64,000 bases of DNA from Coriobacteriia bacterium (GCA_018368455.1 JAGZEG010000004.1:62001-126000), one strand, 5' to 3'; shown: positions 26,131 to 34,514, counted from the stretch's first letter. The notes: generated by a model not told the origin, from the letters alone. Program-made: numbers and translations.

Positions 26131-27307
26131 GATGCTTGCGGGTGCTCTCGAGCGCTTGCAGAGCTCTGAGCTCACCGTGTTCCCGTATCGCTGCGCCGTC
26201 ATGCGCAACCGCAACGCGAGCTGCACGCGCTGCGCGCAGGCCTGCACGTCGGGTGCTATCAGCATCGAGTGCGACGAGATCGCCATCGACCCGGAGCGCT
26301 GCGTGGGCTGCGGGACGTGTGCGACCGTCTGCCCGACGTGCGCTCTCGAGGCGCGCCATCCCGGCGACGCGGAGCTTGCGAAGCGCGTGGGGGAGGCGCT
26401 TGCTGCCACGGGAGACTCACTCGTCATCGCCTGCGACGCGCTGTGGCGCCGCAACGCCGGGCGCATCGATCCCGGGCGCGCCGTGCGCGTGACGTGTCTG
26501 GGCCGCGTGGATGAGTCCGTGCTGGTGGAGGCCGTGGCTCGTGGCGCCCGGCGTATCCTGCTCGCGCACGCCGCGTGCGAGTGCTGCCCGCGCTCTGCGG
26601 GGCGCTCGACGTATGTCGAGGTCGTTGACACGGCGAACGCGCTGCTCGAGGCGTGGAATTCGCCCGTTCGCGTCGAGCTGCGCGAGAAGCTGCCGCCGTG
26701 CGTGCGACTCGAGGCGCCGACTCCCGTCGGGCCGGCCTATGACGAGCGGCGGCGGGAACTGCTCGCTTCGGTGGGCCGCGCAGGTGCGGAGGTGGGCGAC
26801 ATCCATCCAACTGAGGATCTCGGCAGTGGCAGGGGAGGGGCGGATGCCCGTCCGCTCAAGGTGATGCTCGACGGCACTCTTCCCCACTTTCTGCCCGACC
26901 GCCGCGAGCGCCTGCTCGACGCCCTGGCTGGGCTGGGAGAACCTGCGCAGGCGGCGCTCGAGACGCGCCTGTGGGGCCGCGTCGACATCGACGTGAGCCA
27001 CTGCAAGACCTGCCTTATGTGTGCGACGTTCTGCCCGACGGGCGCCATCGCCAAGGTGGAGGGGCCCGACGGCCACGTGGCGCTCGAGCATCGCCCGGCG
27101 GACTGCGTGAAGTGCCGCTGCTGCACGGACGTGTGTCCCACCGGCGCGCTCGTGCTGCGCGAGGACGTCATGGCGTCCGAGGTCGCCAACGGCGTCGTTG
27201 CCGAGCGCTTCGACCTGCCGCCTGTGCGCGATGGGCGCGGTGGTCCCCACTCCATGATCGGGGCGCTGCGCAAGATCATCCACTTTGACCAGCTCTATGA
27301 GCGATAG
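26117..27307 (+). CDS. Multi-cluster ferredoxin with central MvhD-like region
   Basis: A 396-residue soluble protein. Two [4Fe-4S] motifs lie at the N-terminus (CTRCAQACTSGAI, CVGCGTCATVCPT), and two at the C-terminus (CKTCLMCATFCPTGAI, CVKCRCCTDVCPTGAL). Between them is a domain with CLGRVDESVLVEAVARGARRILL and ACECCPRS, which resembles MvhD/FrhD-type electron-transfer subunits. It lacks a signal peptide, so it should sit on the cytoplasmic side and could feed NapH. It shares a 14-base overlap with the NapH-like gene. Confidence 0.82.
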   Translation: MSRPEMLAGALERLQSSELTVFPYRCAVMRNRNASCTRCAQACTSGAISIECDEIAIDPERCVGCGTCATVCPTCALEARHPGDAELAKRVGEALAATGDSLVIACDALWRRNAGRIDPGRAVRVTCLGRVDESVLVEAVARGARRILLAHAACECCPRSAGRSTYVEVVDTANALLEAWNSPVRVELREKLPPCVRLEAPTPVGPAYDERRRELLASVGRAGAEVGDIHPTEDLGSGRGGADARPLKVMLDGTLPHFLPDRRERLLDALAGLGEPAQAALETRLWGRVDIDVSHCKTCLMCATFCPTGAIAKVEGPDGHVALEHRPADCVKCRCCTDVCPTGALVLREDVMASEVANGVVAERFDLPPVRDGRGGPHSMIGALRKIIHFDQLYER

Positions 27308-27320
27308 CGAGGTGCGACCT

Positions 27321-29369
27321 ATGGCTCCGAACGAATTGCGCGAACTTCTGCCACTGCTTGACGCCCCCCGCCTTCTCGTGCGCGGCACGGCAAACGCCGG
27401 AAAGACGGCGCTGGCCCTCGAGCGTGTCGCCGCCCTTGTAGAGGCGGACGTCCCGGCGGGCTCAGTGCTGCTCGTGTGCGCCAGCGCCACGGCTGTTGCG
27501 GATGCCCGGCGTGCTCTGGACGGCCGTGCTGGCGGTGATTGCCTGGCGGGCGTGCGTGTTGCCACGGCCCGCGACGTCGAGCTCGAGCTGCTTGCAGCAC
27601 CGGCCGCCCGCGCCCACACGGGGCGGCGCGCCCGCGTGCTCACCGACTTCGAAGAGACGTTTCTGCTCGAGGACCTGCGCGTGACGGGTCTGCCAGCCCG
27701 CCGTCTCAAGGGCATGCTCGGCTTCTTTCGCAAGAGCTGGACGGAGCTGGCCGACGACGATATGGCGAGCTTTATCATCGACACGCGCGAGCAGATGGTG
27801 ATCGACGCCGTGCGCGACCACCTCGCGGCCTATGATGCGATGCTGGCCTGCGAGGTGTCGAACCTGTGCGTCAACTTCCTGCGCGTCTGCCCGGAGGCGG
27901 CACGTGGGCTGGGCGTGTCCCACATTGTCATTGACGACTACCAGTGCCTGAATCGTGCGTCTCAGGTTGCCCTGGACATGCTGGGGGCCTGCACGCTGGC
28001 CGCTTTTGCCGACCCCCGCCACGCCGTGCAGGGTGCCGATCCCTTCCCCTATCCGGCGGGCGTCGCGGAATTCTTGAAGCGCAACGCGGGGGCCGCCGTG
28101 ATTGATCTGCCCGATGCCTCGCCCCGGGACGCACGTGGTGCTGCGGCGGTGTTAGCCAGCAGCGGCTATCTGGACGCCCTGTCGCTTGGCCTGCTCGAGA
28201 GCGGGGGCAAGGTCGAGGCCGAGCAGACGTACGACGTTACCCCGCTCTCCGTGGCGCCTGCGGGTGTGTGCCGCATGACGTGCGAGACGCCACAGGAGGA
28301 GTTCGCCGAGGTTGCGAATAGCGTGGGCGACCTTCTGGTGGGAGGGATTAACCCCACTGATGTGCTCGTACTGGCGCCGAATCGCAGCTGGCTTGCCAAC
28401 GTGGGGCGTGCGCTTGATGCCGAAGGCGTCGCGTATCAGGAGCTGTCGGATTGCCAGGCGGTGGGCGGTTCGTTTCGCGACCTCGACCGCTGCGCTGCGG
28501 GGCGGTTCTACGCGACGCTGGCCCTGCTTGCTGGCCCGTCCGATCCGCTTGCGTGGCGCGTGCTGTGCGGGTGCGGCGACTACCTGGCCCGCAGCGCGGC
28601 ATTTGCCGGCATCGAGAAGCTGGCGCGCGAGCGCGGCGTGAGCCTCAACGAGGCAATCGCGCTTCTTGCTGACGGCGACGCACCTGCGGTGCCCGGCCAG
28701 GGTGGCGTGATCGAGGCGTGGCACGAGGGGCGTGTGCTCATTGGGGCGCTGGAGGGCCTGCGCGGCGAGGCATTGCTCGATGGACTTGCGCGAGAGCTAG
28801 GACTGAGCGACGTACCACAGGCGTTTGCCGAGCTTGTGCGAGGCGACGAGCCCGATGCGGCGGAGCTGTTTGAGCGGGCGTACCGCGCGGTGCTCACGCC
28901 GGCGCTGGGCGGCGACGAGGCTGGCGTGCGCCTGGTGACATACGACGCCGCCTGCGGCCTCAAGGCGCCCCACGTCATCGTCTGTGGTCTCATGAACGGC
29001 TGGACTCCGCCGCACGCCTACTTTGACCTAGCGGAGGCGGGTTTTGCCGAGCGCCAGGCCATGGACGTCGCGGCACGTCGGGAGCTCTATGCCTTGAGCT
29101 CGTGCGCGACGCAGACGCTGACACTGACGGGTTTTTCGTCCTGCGACCTTGAGCTCGCCGAGCGGCTGGGCCTCAAGGGATATCGGGTGCGCATGGGAGC
29201 CGACGGGCGCCGCGTCACAGCATGTCGCCCGAGCGACCTGGGCACGTACGCCCTGCATGCTTGGGGTCTTGCCGACATTCCTACGCGCGGACTGCTCGTC
29301 GAGGCGCCCGCCCCCTCTGCCATCCCTGCGCCCGCAGCCAGTGTCGCCGCGTGCGCCTCTCTTCGATAG
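27321..29369 (+). CDS. Diverged UvrD-like (SF1) ATPase, first of a pair
   Basis: A 682-residue protein. A Walker A (RGTANAGKTAL, residues about 21-31) and a Walker B-like block (IVIDDYQCLN near 204) are clear. The later segment PNRSWLANVGRALDAEGVAY matches the UvrD motif IV region, VRLVTYDAACGLKAPHVIVCGL lies where helicases have the HxxKGLE motif V, and ARRELYALSSCATQTLTL lies where they have YVALTRAK. Motifs III, V and VI lack key residues, so helicase action is doubtful. The ATG at 27321 has GAGGT upstream. It sits 13 bases after the ferredoxin gene. Confidence 0.75.
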   Translation: MAPNELRELLPLLDAPRLLVRGTANAGKTALALERVAALVEADVPAGSVLLVCASATAVADARRALDGRAGGDCLAGVRVATARDVELELLAAPAARAHTGRRARVLTDFEETFLLEDLRVTGLPARRLKGMLGFFRKSWTELADDDMASFIIDTREQMVIDAVRDHLAAYDAMLACEVSNLCVNFLRVCPEAARGLGVSHIVIDDYQCLNRASQVALDMLGACTLAAFADPRHAVQGADPFPYPAGVAEFLKRNAGAAVIDLPDASPRDARGAAAVLASSGYLDALSLGLLESGGKVEAEQTYDVTPLSVAPAGVCRMTCETPQEEFAEVANSVGDLLVGGINPTDVLVLAPNRSWLANVGRALDAEGVAYQELSDCQAVGGSFRDLDRCAAGRFYATLALLAGPSDPLAWRVLCGCGDYLARSAAFAGIEKLARERGVSLNEAIALLADGDAPAVPGQGGVIEAWHEGRVLIGALEGLRGEALLDGLARELGLSDVPQAFAELVRGDEPDAAELFERAYRAVLTPALGGDEAGVRLVTYDAACGLKAPHVIVCGLMNGWTPPHAYFDLAEAGFAERQAMDVAARRELYALSSCATQTLTLTGFSSCDLELAERLGLKGYRVRMGADGRRVTACRPSDLGTYALHAWGLADIPTRGLLVEAPAPSAIPAPAASVAACASLR

Positions 29370-29377
29370 GAGTTCCC

Positions 29378-30238
29378 ATGACCATCCATCCCTCGCTCAT
29401 CGAGAAGGCCAGCCTTGACGCCCGCGAGTTCAACGCCGACGTGGCGGCCGACATCAAGCGCTCGTTCGCCTACGTTGGTCCCATGACGGTGGGGAGCCAC
29501 GAGCCTGTCGCGGCCGACGGCTTCGCCTGCAACGAGATGCGACTCATCGTGCGCATGGGCAAGCCCTACTGGCGCGATGAGGATGCCGGAGGGACGGGTG
29601 CCGAGCTGTGGGTCGGCGTGAGTTCCTGGCTGGCGGCCAAGGCGTACAAGGTGTCGTCCACCATGTCGAATTTCAACACGTCGCGCGCCGAGGCCGGCTC
29701 ACAGACTGTGTGCTACGACCGCGTCGAGCTCGACATGAAGCCCTACGTACTCGGCATCGCATTGGGGGAGGGCGATGGCCTGCCCGCTCTCAATGAGCTC
29801 GCGGGCCGCTTCCGGGCGTTGCTGAATGCCGGCGTCATCCCGTCTGACGCCGCCGGCGTCGAGATGCCCTCGGCCGCGAGCCTCGAGGCGCAGCGTGCGG
29901 CTGTTGTCCAGGCGCTGGCGGAACGGCAGGTCGAGAACGAGGCGAGCGCACGTGAGGGGGGCGCTTCCGACGCCGATGGCGCCGAGGTCGCGTCGGGTGC
30001 TGCCGACGACGGGGAAGCGCATGGCGCATGCACTGGCGAGGCCGCACCGGATGCCTTTGACGGCGGGGAGGCGACGGGCGCATGCGATGCCGCGGGCGCG
30101 AACGGGCGACAGAGCGGCGCATCCGCCATCGTCCACGCCAGCGATGGTCTGACGGCGCTCGACTACGCGCTGTGGGATGTGCGCCTTGCCGACGGCTCCG
30201 TACGCTCGCTCGACAGCGTGACCGGGATGTGGCTCTAG
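29378..30238 (+). CDS. Unknown protein between the two UvrD-like ATPases
   Basis: A 286-residue protein with AGGAG before its ATG, eight bases after the preceding stop and two before the next gene. The first 150 residues look like a compact mixed fold (MTVGSHEPVAADGFACNEMRLIVRMGKPYW, WVGVSSWLAAKAYKVSSTMSNFNTSR). About 85 residues of Gly/Ala/Asp-rich low complexity follow, then a short C-terminal piece (LDYALWDVRLADGSVRSLDSVTGMWL). I know no family. Tight spacing suggests it works with the flanking ATPases. Confidence 0.72.
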   Translation: MTIHPSLIEKASLDAREFNADVAADIKRSFAYVGPMTVGSHEPVAADGFACNEMRLIVRMGKPYWRDEDAGGTGAELWVGVSSWLAAKAYKVSSTMSNFNTSRAEAGSQTVCYDRVELDMKPYVLGIALGEGDGLPALNELAGRFRALLNAGVIPSDAAGVEMPSAASLEAQRAAVVQALAERQVENEASAREGGASDADGAEVASGAADDGEAHGACTGEAAPDAFDGGEATGACDAAGANGRQSGASAIVHASDGLTALDYALWDVRLADGSVRSLDSVTGMWL

Positions 30239-30240
30239 CC

Positions 30241-32025
30241 ATGGGCGTGCCGCGTGTGAGGCTCACGCAGGGCCCTGTGGGTTCCGGCAAGACGGCGGCT
30301 CTCGTCGAGCAAGCCTGTGAACTCCTGCGCTTGGGCGTTGCTGCCGCGGACGTCCTCGTCGTGGCGCCGGGAGCCGATGCCGTCGACGAGCTGCGCAGCC
30401 GTCTCGAGGCTGCCGCGGGCATCGCGTTGTCTCGGGGCATTCGCACGAGCTCGGTGCGGGCTCTGGCGCTGGATGTTCTGTCGACGCGGGGGGCTGGCCC
30501 CTCCGACGGCGCGGAGGCATGCTCGCGGCAGGAGGGCGCGCAGCCAGAGACGGCTGACGCCCCGCGTTCTGTGCGCGTCCTTTCCCACGCAGAGCGCTCA
30601 ATTTTCCTCGCTGACCTGCGCGCTCATGGGTTTCCCGCCAAGCAGGTCAGCGCGGCGCTCGCTGCGGCCCAGAGCGCGTGGCGCCTGGGTGACGAGGCGC
30701 TGCGCCTCGACGGCGACGCGTGTTTGACGGCTCTGCTCGATGAGCTGGGGCGTCGGGGCGCCCTGCTTCAGGAGGCGCTGTTCGCGCGGGCCATTGGCTG
30801 CCTGAGCTCGGCGGATACCCGGTGTGGGGAGGCCATGCCACGTGGCGGTGCGCGCTTCGTGCTCGTAGACGACGCCGATCTGCTACCGCCCGCTGCTCTG
30901 CGCCTTTGCACTGCCCTGGCAGGGGAGGAGCTGTGGGTTGCGCAGTCCGGGAACGTACCCTGCATCGAGGCGACAGAGCCTCCCGTTGAGCTCGACGCCC
31001 CCGTACATCGCCTGGGCGCGCGTCGAGCGTGCGTTGTGAAGTGGTCGGACGCTGCCGAGGAAGCGGCGGGTATTGCCGCGTTTGCGCGGCAGGCTATCGA
31101 GCGCCTTGCCCTGCCAGGCGAGCTGTTTATCGCCTGCCCGAACCGCACCTGGGTGCGCCGCATCAACGATTCGCTCGGGCGAGCGGGTATCACAGTCTGC
31201 GCTTCTTCGGATCGGCCCCCTCTTTCTGGCGATCCGCGCGACGCCGTCGCTTCCGCAGGCCTGCGTGCGTTTGCCGCACTGGGCGTGCTGGCCAATCCCC
31301 TCGATGTCGCGAGCTGGCGTACGTGGTGCGCCGTCGGCCGCTCCGACGTGGCCGCGCCTGCGTGGCGCCGCCTGAGCGAGACCGCCAAGGCACGAGGGAT
31401 GAGCCTTGACCGCGCGATCGGGCCGGAGGGACGGGGCCCGTGCACGGGCGAGAATGTCAGCGGTGCCGACAGGCTGCTCGCCGAGCGCATCGCCGCTGGT
31501 TGGGAGCTCGTCGAGAAGTGCTCCAGCAAACGCGGCCGCGCCCTGCTCGAGGCAATCGGCGCGAAGGGGGCCGAGGACCTGCTTTCCCTTGTGGCTGACG
31601 ACAGGGGCTCGGTGGGTCCGGCCGACGACGCCCACGTGCTTTTCGCCCGTGCCGTAGGCCGCGTTGTCGAGCAGCGCTTTGGCCACCGCGGGACGTGCGT
31701 GCGCGTGGGATCCATCTCGGCCCTCGCTGGCTTGCATCCTCGTATCCTTGTGCTGGCAGGCTGCAACGACGGGCTGGCCGATGAGCGCCTTGTGCGCGAC
31801 GCCCTGGCCCGCCCCTGCGACGAGCTGCTCGTTTCCTACGTACAGCGCATGCCTGCCGACGTTGCACGGCGCCAAGGCGCCTGCGTTCGTCGGACGCGCC
31901 AAGAGGCCGGCGAGACCGTCGCTCTGCTCGCGCCAAGCCCCGCGATAGCCGCCCTCGGAGCCGAGGCACCCTCGACGGTGGGAGGGGAGCAGTTCATCTC
32001 CACTACCCTCCACCTCCGCCCGTAG
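30241..32025 (+). CDS. Diverged UvrD-like (SF1) ATPase, second of a pair
   Basis: A 594-residue protein that parallels the ATPase at 27321-29369. Walker A is intact (TQGPVGSGKTAAL, residues about 9-21), the Walker B position reads VLVDDADLLPP (about 208-218), and PNRTWVRRINDSLGRAGITV matches the same mid-region as PNRSWLANVGRAL in the partner. The helicase motif V and VI regions are more eroded still (SISALAGLHPRILVLAGCNDG). It is the last gene of the cluster; a palindromic element follows four bases after its stop. Confidence 0.72.
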   Translation: MGVPRVRLTQGPVGSGKTAALVEQACELLRLGVAAADVLVVAPGADAVDELRSRLEAAAGIALSRGIRTSSVRALALDVLSTRGAGPSDGAEACSRQEGAQPETADAPRSVRVLSHAERSIFLADLRAHGFPAKQVSAALAAAQSAWRLGDEALRLDGDACLTALLDELGRRGALLQEALFARAIGCLSSADTRCGEAMPRGGARFVLVDDADLLPPAALRLCTALAGEELWVAQSGNVPCIEATEPPVELDAPVHRLGARRACVVKWSDAAEEAAGIAAFARQAIERLALPGELFIACPNRTWVRRINDSLGRAGITVCASSDRPPLSGDPRDAVASAGLRAFAALGVLANPLDVASWRTWCAVGRSDVAAPAWRRLSETAKARGMSLDRAIGPEGRGPCTGENVSGADRLLAERIAAGWELVEKCSSKRGRALLEAIGAKGAEDLLSLVADDRGSVGPADDAHVLFARAVGRVVEQRFGHRGTCVRVGSISALAGLHPRILVLAGCNDGLADERLVRDALARPCDELLVSYVQRMPADVARRQGACVRRTRQEAGETVALLAPSPAIAALGAEAPSTVGGEQFISTTLHLRP

Positions 32026-32028
32026 CGG

Positions 32029-32138
32029 CCCGTAGCGGGCCACGGCACCGCATCTGCGGCGTTGGGCCGGGGCTTACGTAGCGTCTAGTACGCTACGCCC
32101 CGGCCCGCCTTGCATCTGCAGCACTGTGGCCCGCTATG
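32029..32138. repeat. Dispersed palindromic element, copy 3
   Basis: Outer arms CCGTAGCGGGCCAC and GTGGCCCGCTATGG pair, and the core is TACGTAGCG-TCTAG-TACGCTACG within a GGCCGGGGC/GCCCCGGCC stem. CATCTGCGGCGTTG on the left and GCCTTGCATCTGCAGCACTGTGGCC on the right match copy 2 closely. Like copies 1 and 2 it lies directly after the stop codon of a long gene. Confidence 0.78.
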
Positions 32139-32160
32139 GGGGCCCGCCTTACTTGCATGG

Positions 32161-32316
32161 CTACTTGTAAAAAGAAATGTCGTCCTGGAAGCGCTTGCGC
32201 CACTCGTTGCAGATAAGATCGTGGTTGAGCGTGATGACATCCATGATGTCTCGGAGATCTTTGGGCGGAATCTGGCCGTTGTTGTGGGCGATGCCGAATT
32301 CGAGCACCCTAGGCAT
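32161..32316 (-). CDS. Small protein (51 aa), second gene of an overlapping pair
   Basis: The frame reads MPRVLEFGIAHNNGQIPPKD at its start and ends EWRKRFQDDISFYK. Its ATG lies inside the end of the preceding gene (8-base overlap), a sign of translational coupling. The segment IPPKDLRDIMDVITLNHDL followed by NEW resembles the C-terminal helix pattern of small DUF4160-type proteins found in toxin-antitoxin-like pairs, but this is a weak similarity judged by eye. The base composition is clearly lower in GC than the neighbours, which fits recent acquisition. Confidence 0.6.
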   Translation of the reverse strand: MPRVLEFGIAHNNGQIPPKDLRDIMDVITLNHDLICNEWRKRFQDDISFYK

Positions 32317-32566
32317 AGGTTTTCGTCACTTCGTGTGCGAGGCGGAGAATCAAGGGTGCGTTGCGCTGAATGAGGGCTGTAAGATCCTCGATGTCCTGGG
32401 GGGAGAATCCCTCGACCTCGCTCCACGTATAGGCGGGTAGCAGGCAGTATCCCGAATCAAATCCTCCGTCGACGGGGCGCTCGACGCCCACGAGTACGGT
32501 GTTGTCTTCCAGGACGTTTGAATAAGCGATGCGCGTATCATCGGGAAGCTTTAGATAACTGTGCAT
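32309..32566 (-). CDS. Small protein (85 aa), first gene of an overlapping pair
   Basis: The chosen start is ATG 32566, preceded by GAGAGGTGA; an in-frame GTG at 32578 sits on top of that site and is less likely. The protein (MHSYLKLPDDTRIAYSNVLE at the start) looks like a beta-rich domain of about 60 residues with a final helix FSPQDIEDLTALIQRNAPLI. It overlaps the 51-residue gene by eight bases. Both proteins end in a similar helix pattern. I cannot name the family; a toxin-antitoxin-like or regulatory pair is possible. Confidence 0.65.
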   Translation of the reverse strand: MHSYLKLPDDTRIAYSNVLEDNTVLVGVERPVDGGFDSGYCLLPAYTWSEVEGFSPQDIEDLTALIQRNAPLILRLAHEVTKTYA

Positions 32567-32643
32567 CACGATGATCACCTCTCTCTTTGGACAAGTGTAC
32601 CACCGGGCGTGACGGCCCCGTGCGCGCTGGGTACGGCTCCTCC

Positions 32644-34362
32644 CTACGCCTCGAACTCGTCGATGAGCTTGATGAGCTCCTGCCTCGAGTGGACGCCCAG
32701 CTTCTTGTAGACGTGGTTGACGTGTGTCTTCGCCGTGCCCTCGCTGATGTAGAGCTGCTCGCAGATGAAGCTCACGTTGCGGCCCTTTGCCAGCAGGAAC
32801 AGCACGTCCGTTTCGCGGCGCGACAGCAGGAACGTGTCGGCCACATACTCGCAGCGGCGCACGAAGCGCCCCTTGCGCACCGTGTCGCCGTCCCCTTCAC
32901 CGCCTGCGTTTTCCTCTCCGCGCGCGCTCGCAGCATCACCCGGAATGACGCTCCCGATGCCCGGCTGCACGTACGGCGTGCCCGCGTGGCTGCGCGGCAG
33001 CTGGCTGGGCGCCGCCTCGGGGGCCGTGGGACTCGCAGGCTCGCCGTCGTCGGCCGGGCAAGTCCCCTGGGCTTTGCGCGCACAGCTGGCGCACGGCCCG
33101 TCCTGCTCGGCGTCAGCGCCCCAAAGCGCGCTCGGCCGATATGGGCGCACGACGATGGCGAGGATGTCGTCACGCCGGGGGAAGAGGCCTGTTGCGATGA
33201 CGAGGCACGCCAGGCTCGTCACGAGGCCGAACACCTCGCCGGACAGAGTCTCGCCCACGGCGGGCTGCACATACAGGTTCAGCGGCGTCGCCAGCAGGTA
33301 TCCCAGCGCTAGGCTCCCCTCTCCCAGCCCGAACACGAACACGGGCGAGAGGCGAAAGCCCTGCGCGAGCGAGCCCAGATACGCCCAGCACATCGTCGCC
33401 CCGATGACGAACGCCGTCAGCAGGCTCACGGCGGGCGTGGAGACGGTCGCCGCCCGTGTGAGCGCAAGCGGCAGGATCAGCAGCGCCACGAGTGGGAGGA
33501 TCGTGCGAAACGCGTGCCCGAAGCTCTGCCCCTTGCGCCGCGCGACGACGCAGGCGCCCAGCGCGAGCGCACTTCCGACGAGGGCCGCCACGGCCGTTCC
33601 CACCTCGCCGGTCGCTCCCGCCGAGGGCTTCATGACGAAGCCGGCGTGGGTGATGAGGCAGCCGAGCACGATGCCGAGGCTCATGAGCGTCGGGACGATC
33701 TTGACTGCGAACGAGAATCGCTTGATCTGGAGCTCGCTGAAGTACGTCGCCTCGCGCATGTCGGGGTCGGGCAGGCGATCGGTCACACGGTTGCGCAGCA
33801 GGACGACGTGCGCCATTTGCAGGGCGCCCACGATGGCGTGACCCCAGGGCACGGGAAGCCTGCTGGCGAAGAACGTGTAGGCCAGGATGCCGAGAGCGGT
33901 GCCAACGACGGCGTTGAGCGACACGTCCGTCAGGTCGAGGCGGCCGAAGGCGATGCCCCACAAGAACGTGAGGAGCGCCAGGCCAAGGCCCATGAGCGCC
34001 CCGCCTGCTAGCTGCATCGGGATCTTGAGGGCGCCTCCGACCACGATGGCGACGATGGACAGGCAGGCCCCCACCAGCATGAGCGTTGACCCCACGGCGA
34101 TGGACGAACTCCGGCGGAACAGCGCGTGGAGCCGCGTGTCTGCCAGGCCGCCTGCCAGCAGCGCCGCGGTGCCGGCCGCGCAGCACGAGATGCGCTGCAC
34201 CGTGGGCTCGCCGGTGGCGAGGCTGCCGGCGCCGCCGAGCAGGACGTCGAGGACGAGCAACACGATGAGGCCGAGGCCCAGCGCCTCTCCGCGCAGCTCT
34301 CCCACCGACGAGCTCTCGTCGCTTTCGATATGCAGGCTCAGCCTTGGTATGCGCAGCGCCAT
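32644..34362 (-). CDS. LuxR-family regulator with N-terminal multi-pass membrane domain
   Basis: A 572-residue protein. About twelve helices fill residues 30-430, then a Cys-containing, Pro/Ala/Glu-rich linker (CASCARKAQGTCPAD) leads to a C-terminal LuxR helix-turn-helix (LSRRETDVLFLLAKGRNVSFICEQLYISEGTAKTHVNHVYKKLGV in family terms). This architecture is frequent in Eggerthellaceae next to exported reductases. It is divergent from the molybdoenzyme operon, which it probably controls by sensing a substrate in the membrane. AGAAGAGG precedes the ATG at 34362. Confidence 0.9.
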   Translation of the reverse strand: MALRIPRLSLHIESDESSSVGELRGEALGLGLIVLLVLDVLLGGAGSLATGEPTVQRISCCAAGTAALLAGGLADTRLHALFRRSSSIAVGSTLMLVGACLSIVAIVVGGALKIPMQLAGGALMGLGLALLTFLWGIAFGRLDLTDVSLNAVVGTALGILAYTFFASRLPVPWGHAIVGALQMAHVVLLRNRVTDRLPDPDMREATYFSELQIKRFSFAVKIVPTLMSLGIVLGCLITHAGFVMKPSAGATGEVGTAVAALVGSALALGACVVARRKGQSFGHAFRTILPLVALLILPLALTRAATVSTPAVSLLTAFVIGATMCWAYLGSLAQGFRLSPVFVFGLGEGSLALGYLLATPLNLYVQPAVGETLSGEVFGLVTSLACLVIATGLFPRRDDILAIVVRPYRPSALWGADAEQDGPCASCARKAQGTCPADDGEPASPTAPEAAPSQLPRSHAGTPYVQPGIGSVIPGDAASARGEENAGGEGDGDTVRKGRFVRRCEYVADTFLLSRRETDVLFLLAKGRNVSFICEQLYISEGTAKTHVNHVYKKLGVHSRQELIKLIDEFEA

Positions 34363-34450
34363 GCCTCTTCTCCCTCTCTCCCAGATCCTGGCCCGCCTTT
34401 TCCCGAAGATGAGCCGATGACCAGCATAAACGTTTCTGCGCACCAACAAT

Positions 34451-34514
34451 CATCCCCGGGGGATGAGTCTCGGATCTTGCCGAAGCAACCGCGGGGAATG
34501 AGGTTGATTTCCCC
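34451..34514. promoter_or_regulatory. Paired palindromes between regulator and molybdoenzyme operon
   Basis: A perfect 15-base palindrome, CATCCCC-G-GGGGATG, lies at 34451-34465. A second inverted repeat, GGGGAA/TTCCCC, lies at 34493-34514. Their centres are about 45 bases apart, close to four helical turns. They are candidate operators for the divergent LuxR regulator; a direct link is inference. Confidence 0.5.

Noticed and set aside
27285..27320. Longer start (TTG 27285 or ATG 27297) for the first UvrD-like ATPase
   Set aside because: Neither has a Shine-Dalgarno; ATG 27321 has GAGGT at proper spacing and avoids overlap with the ferredoxin gene.
32110..32373. Plus-strand frame opposite the small overlapping gene pair
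   Set aside because: It starts inside the palindromic element and is antisense to two coupled frames with better start signals.
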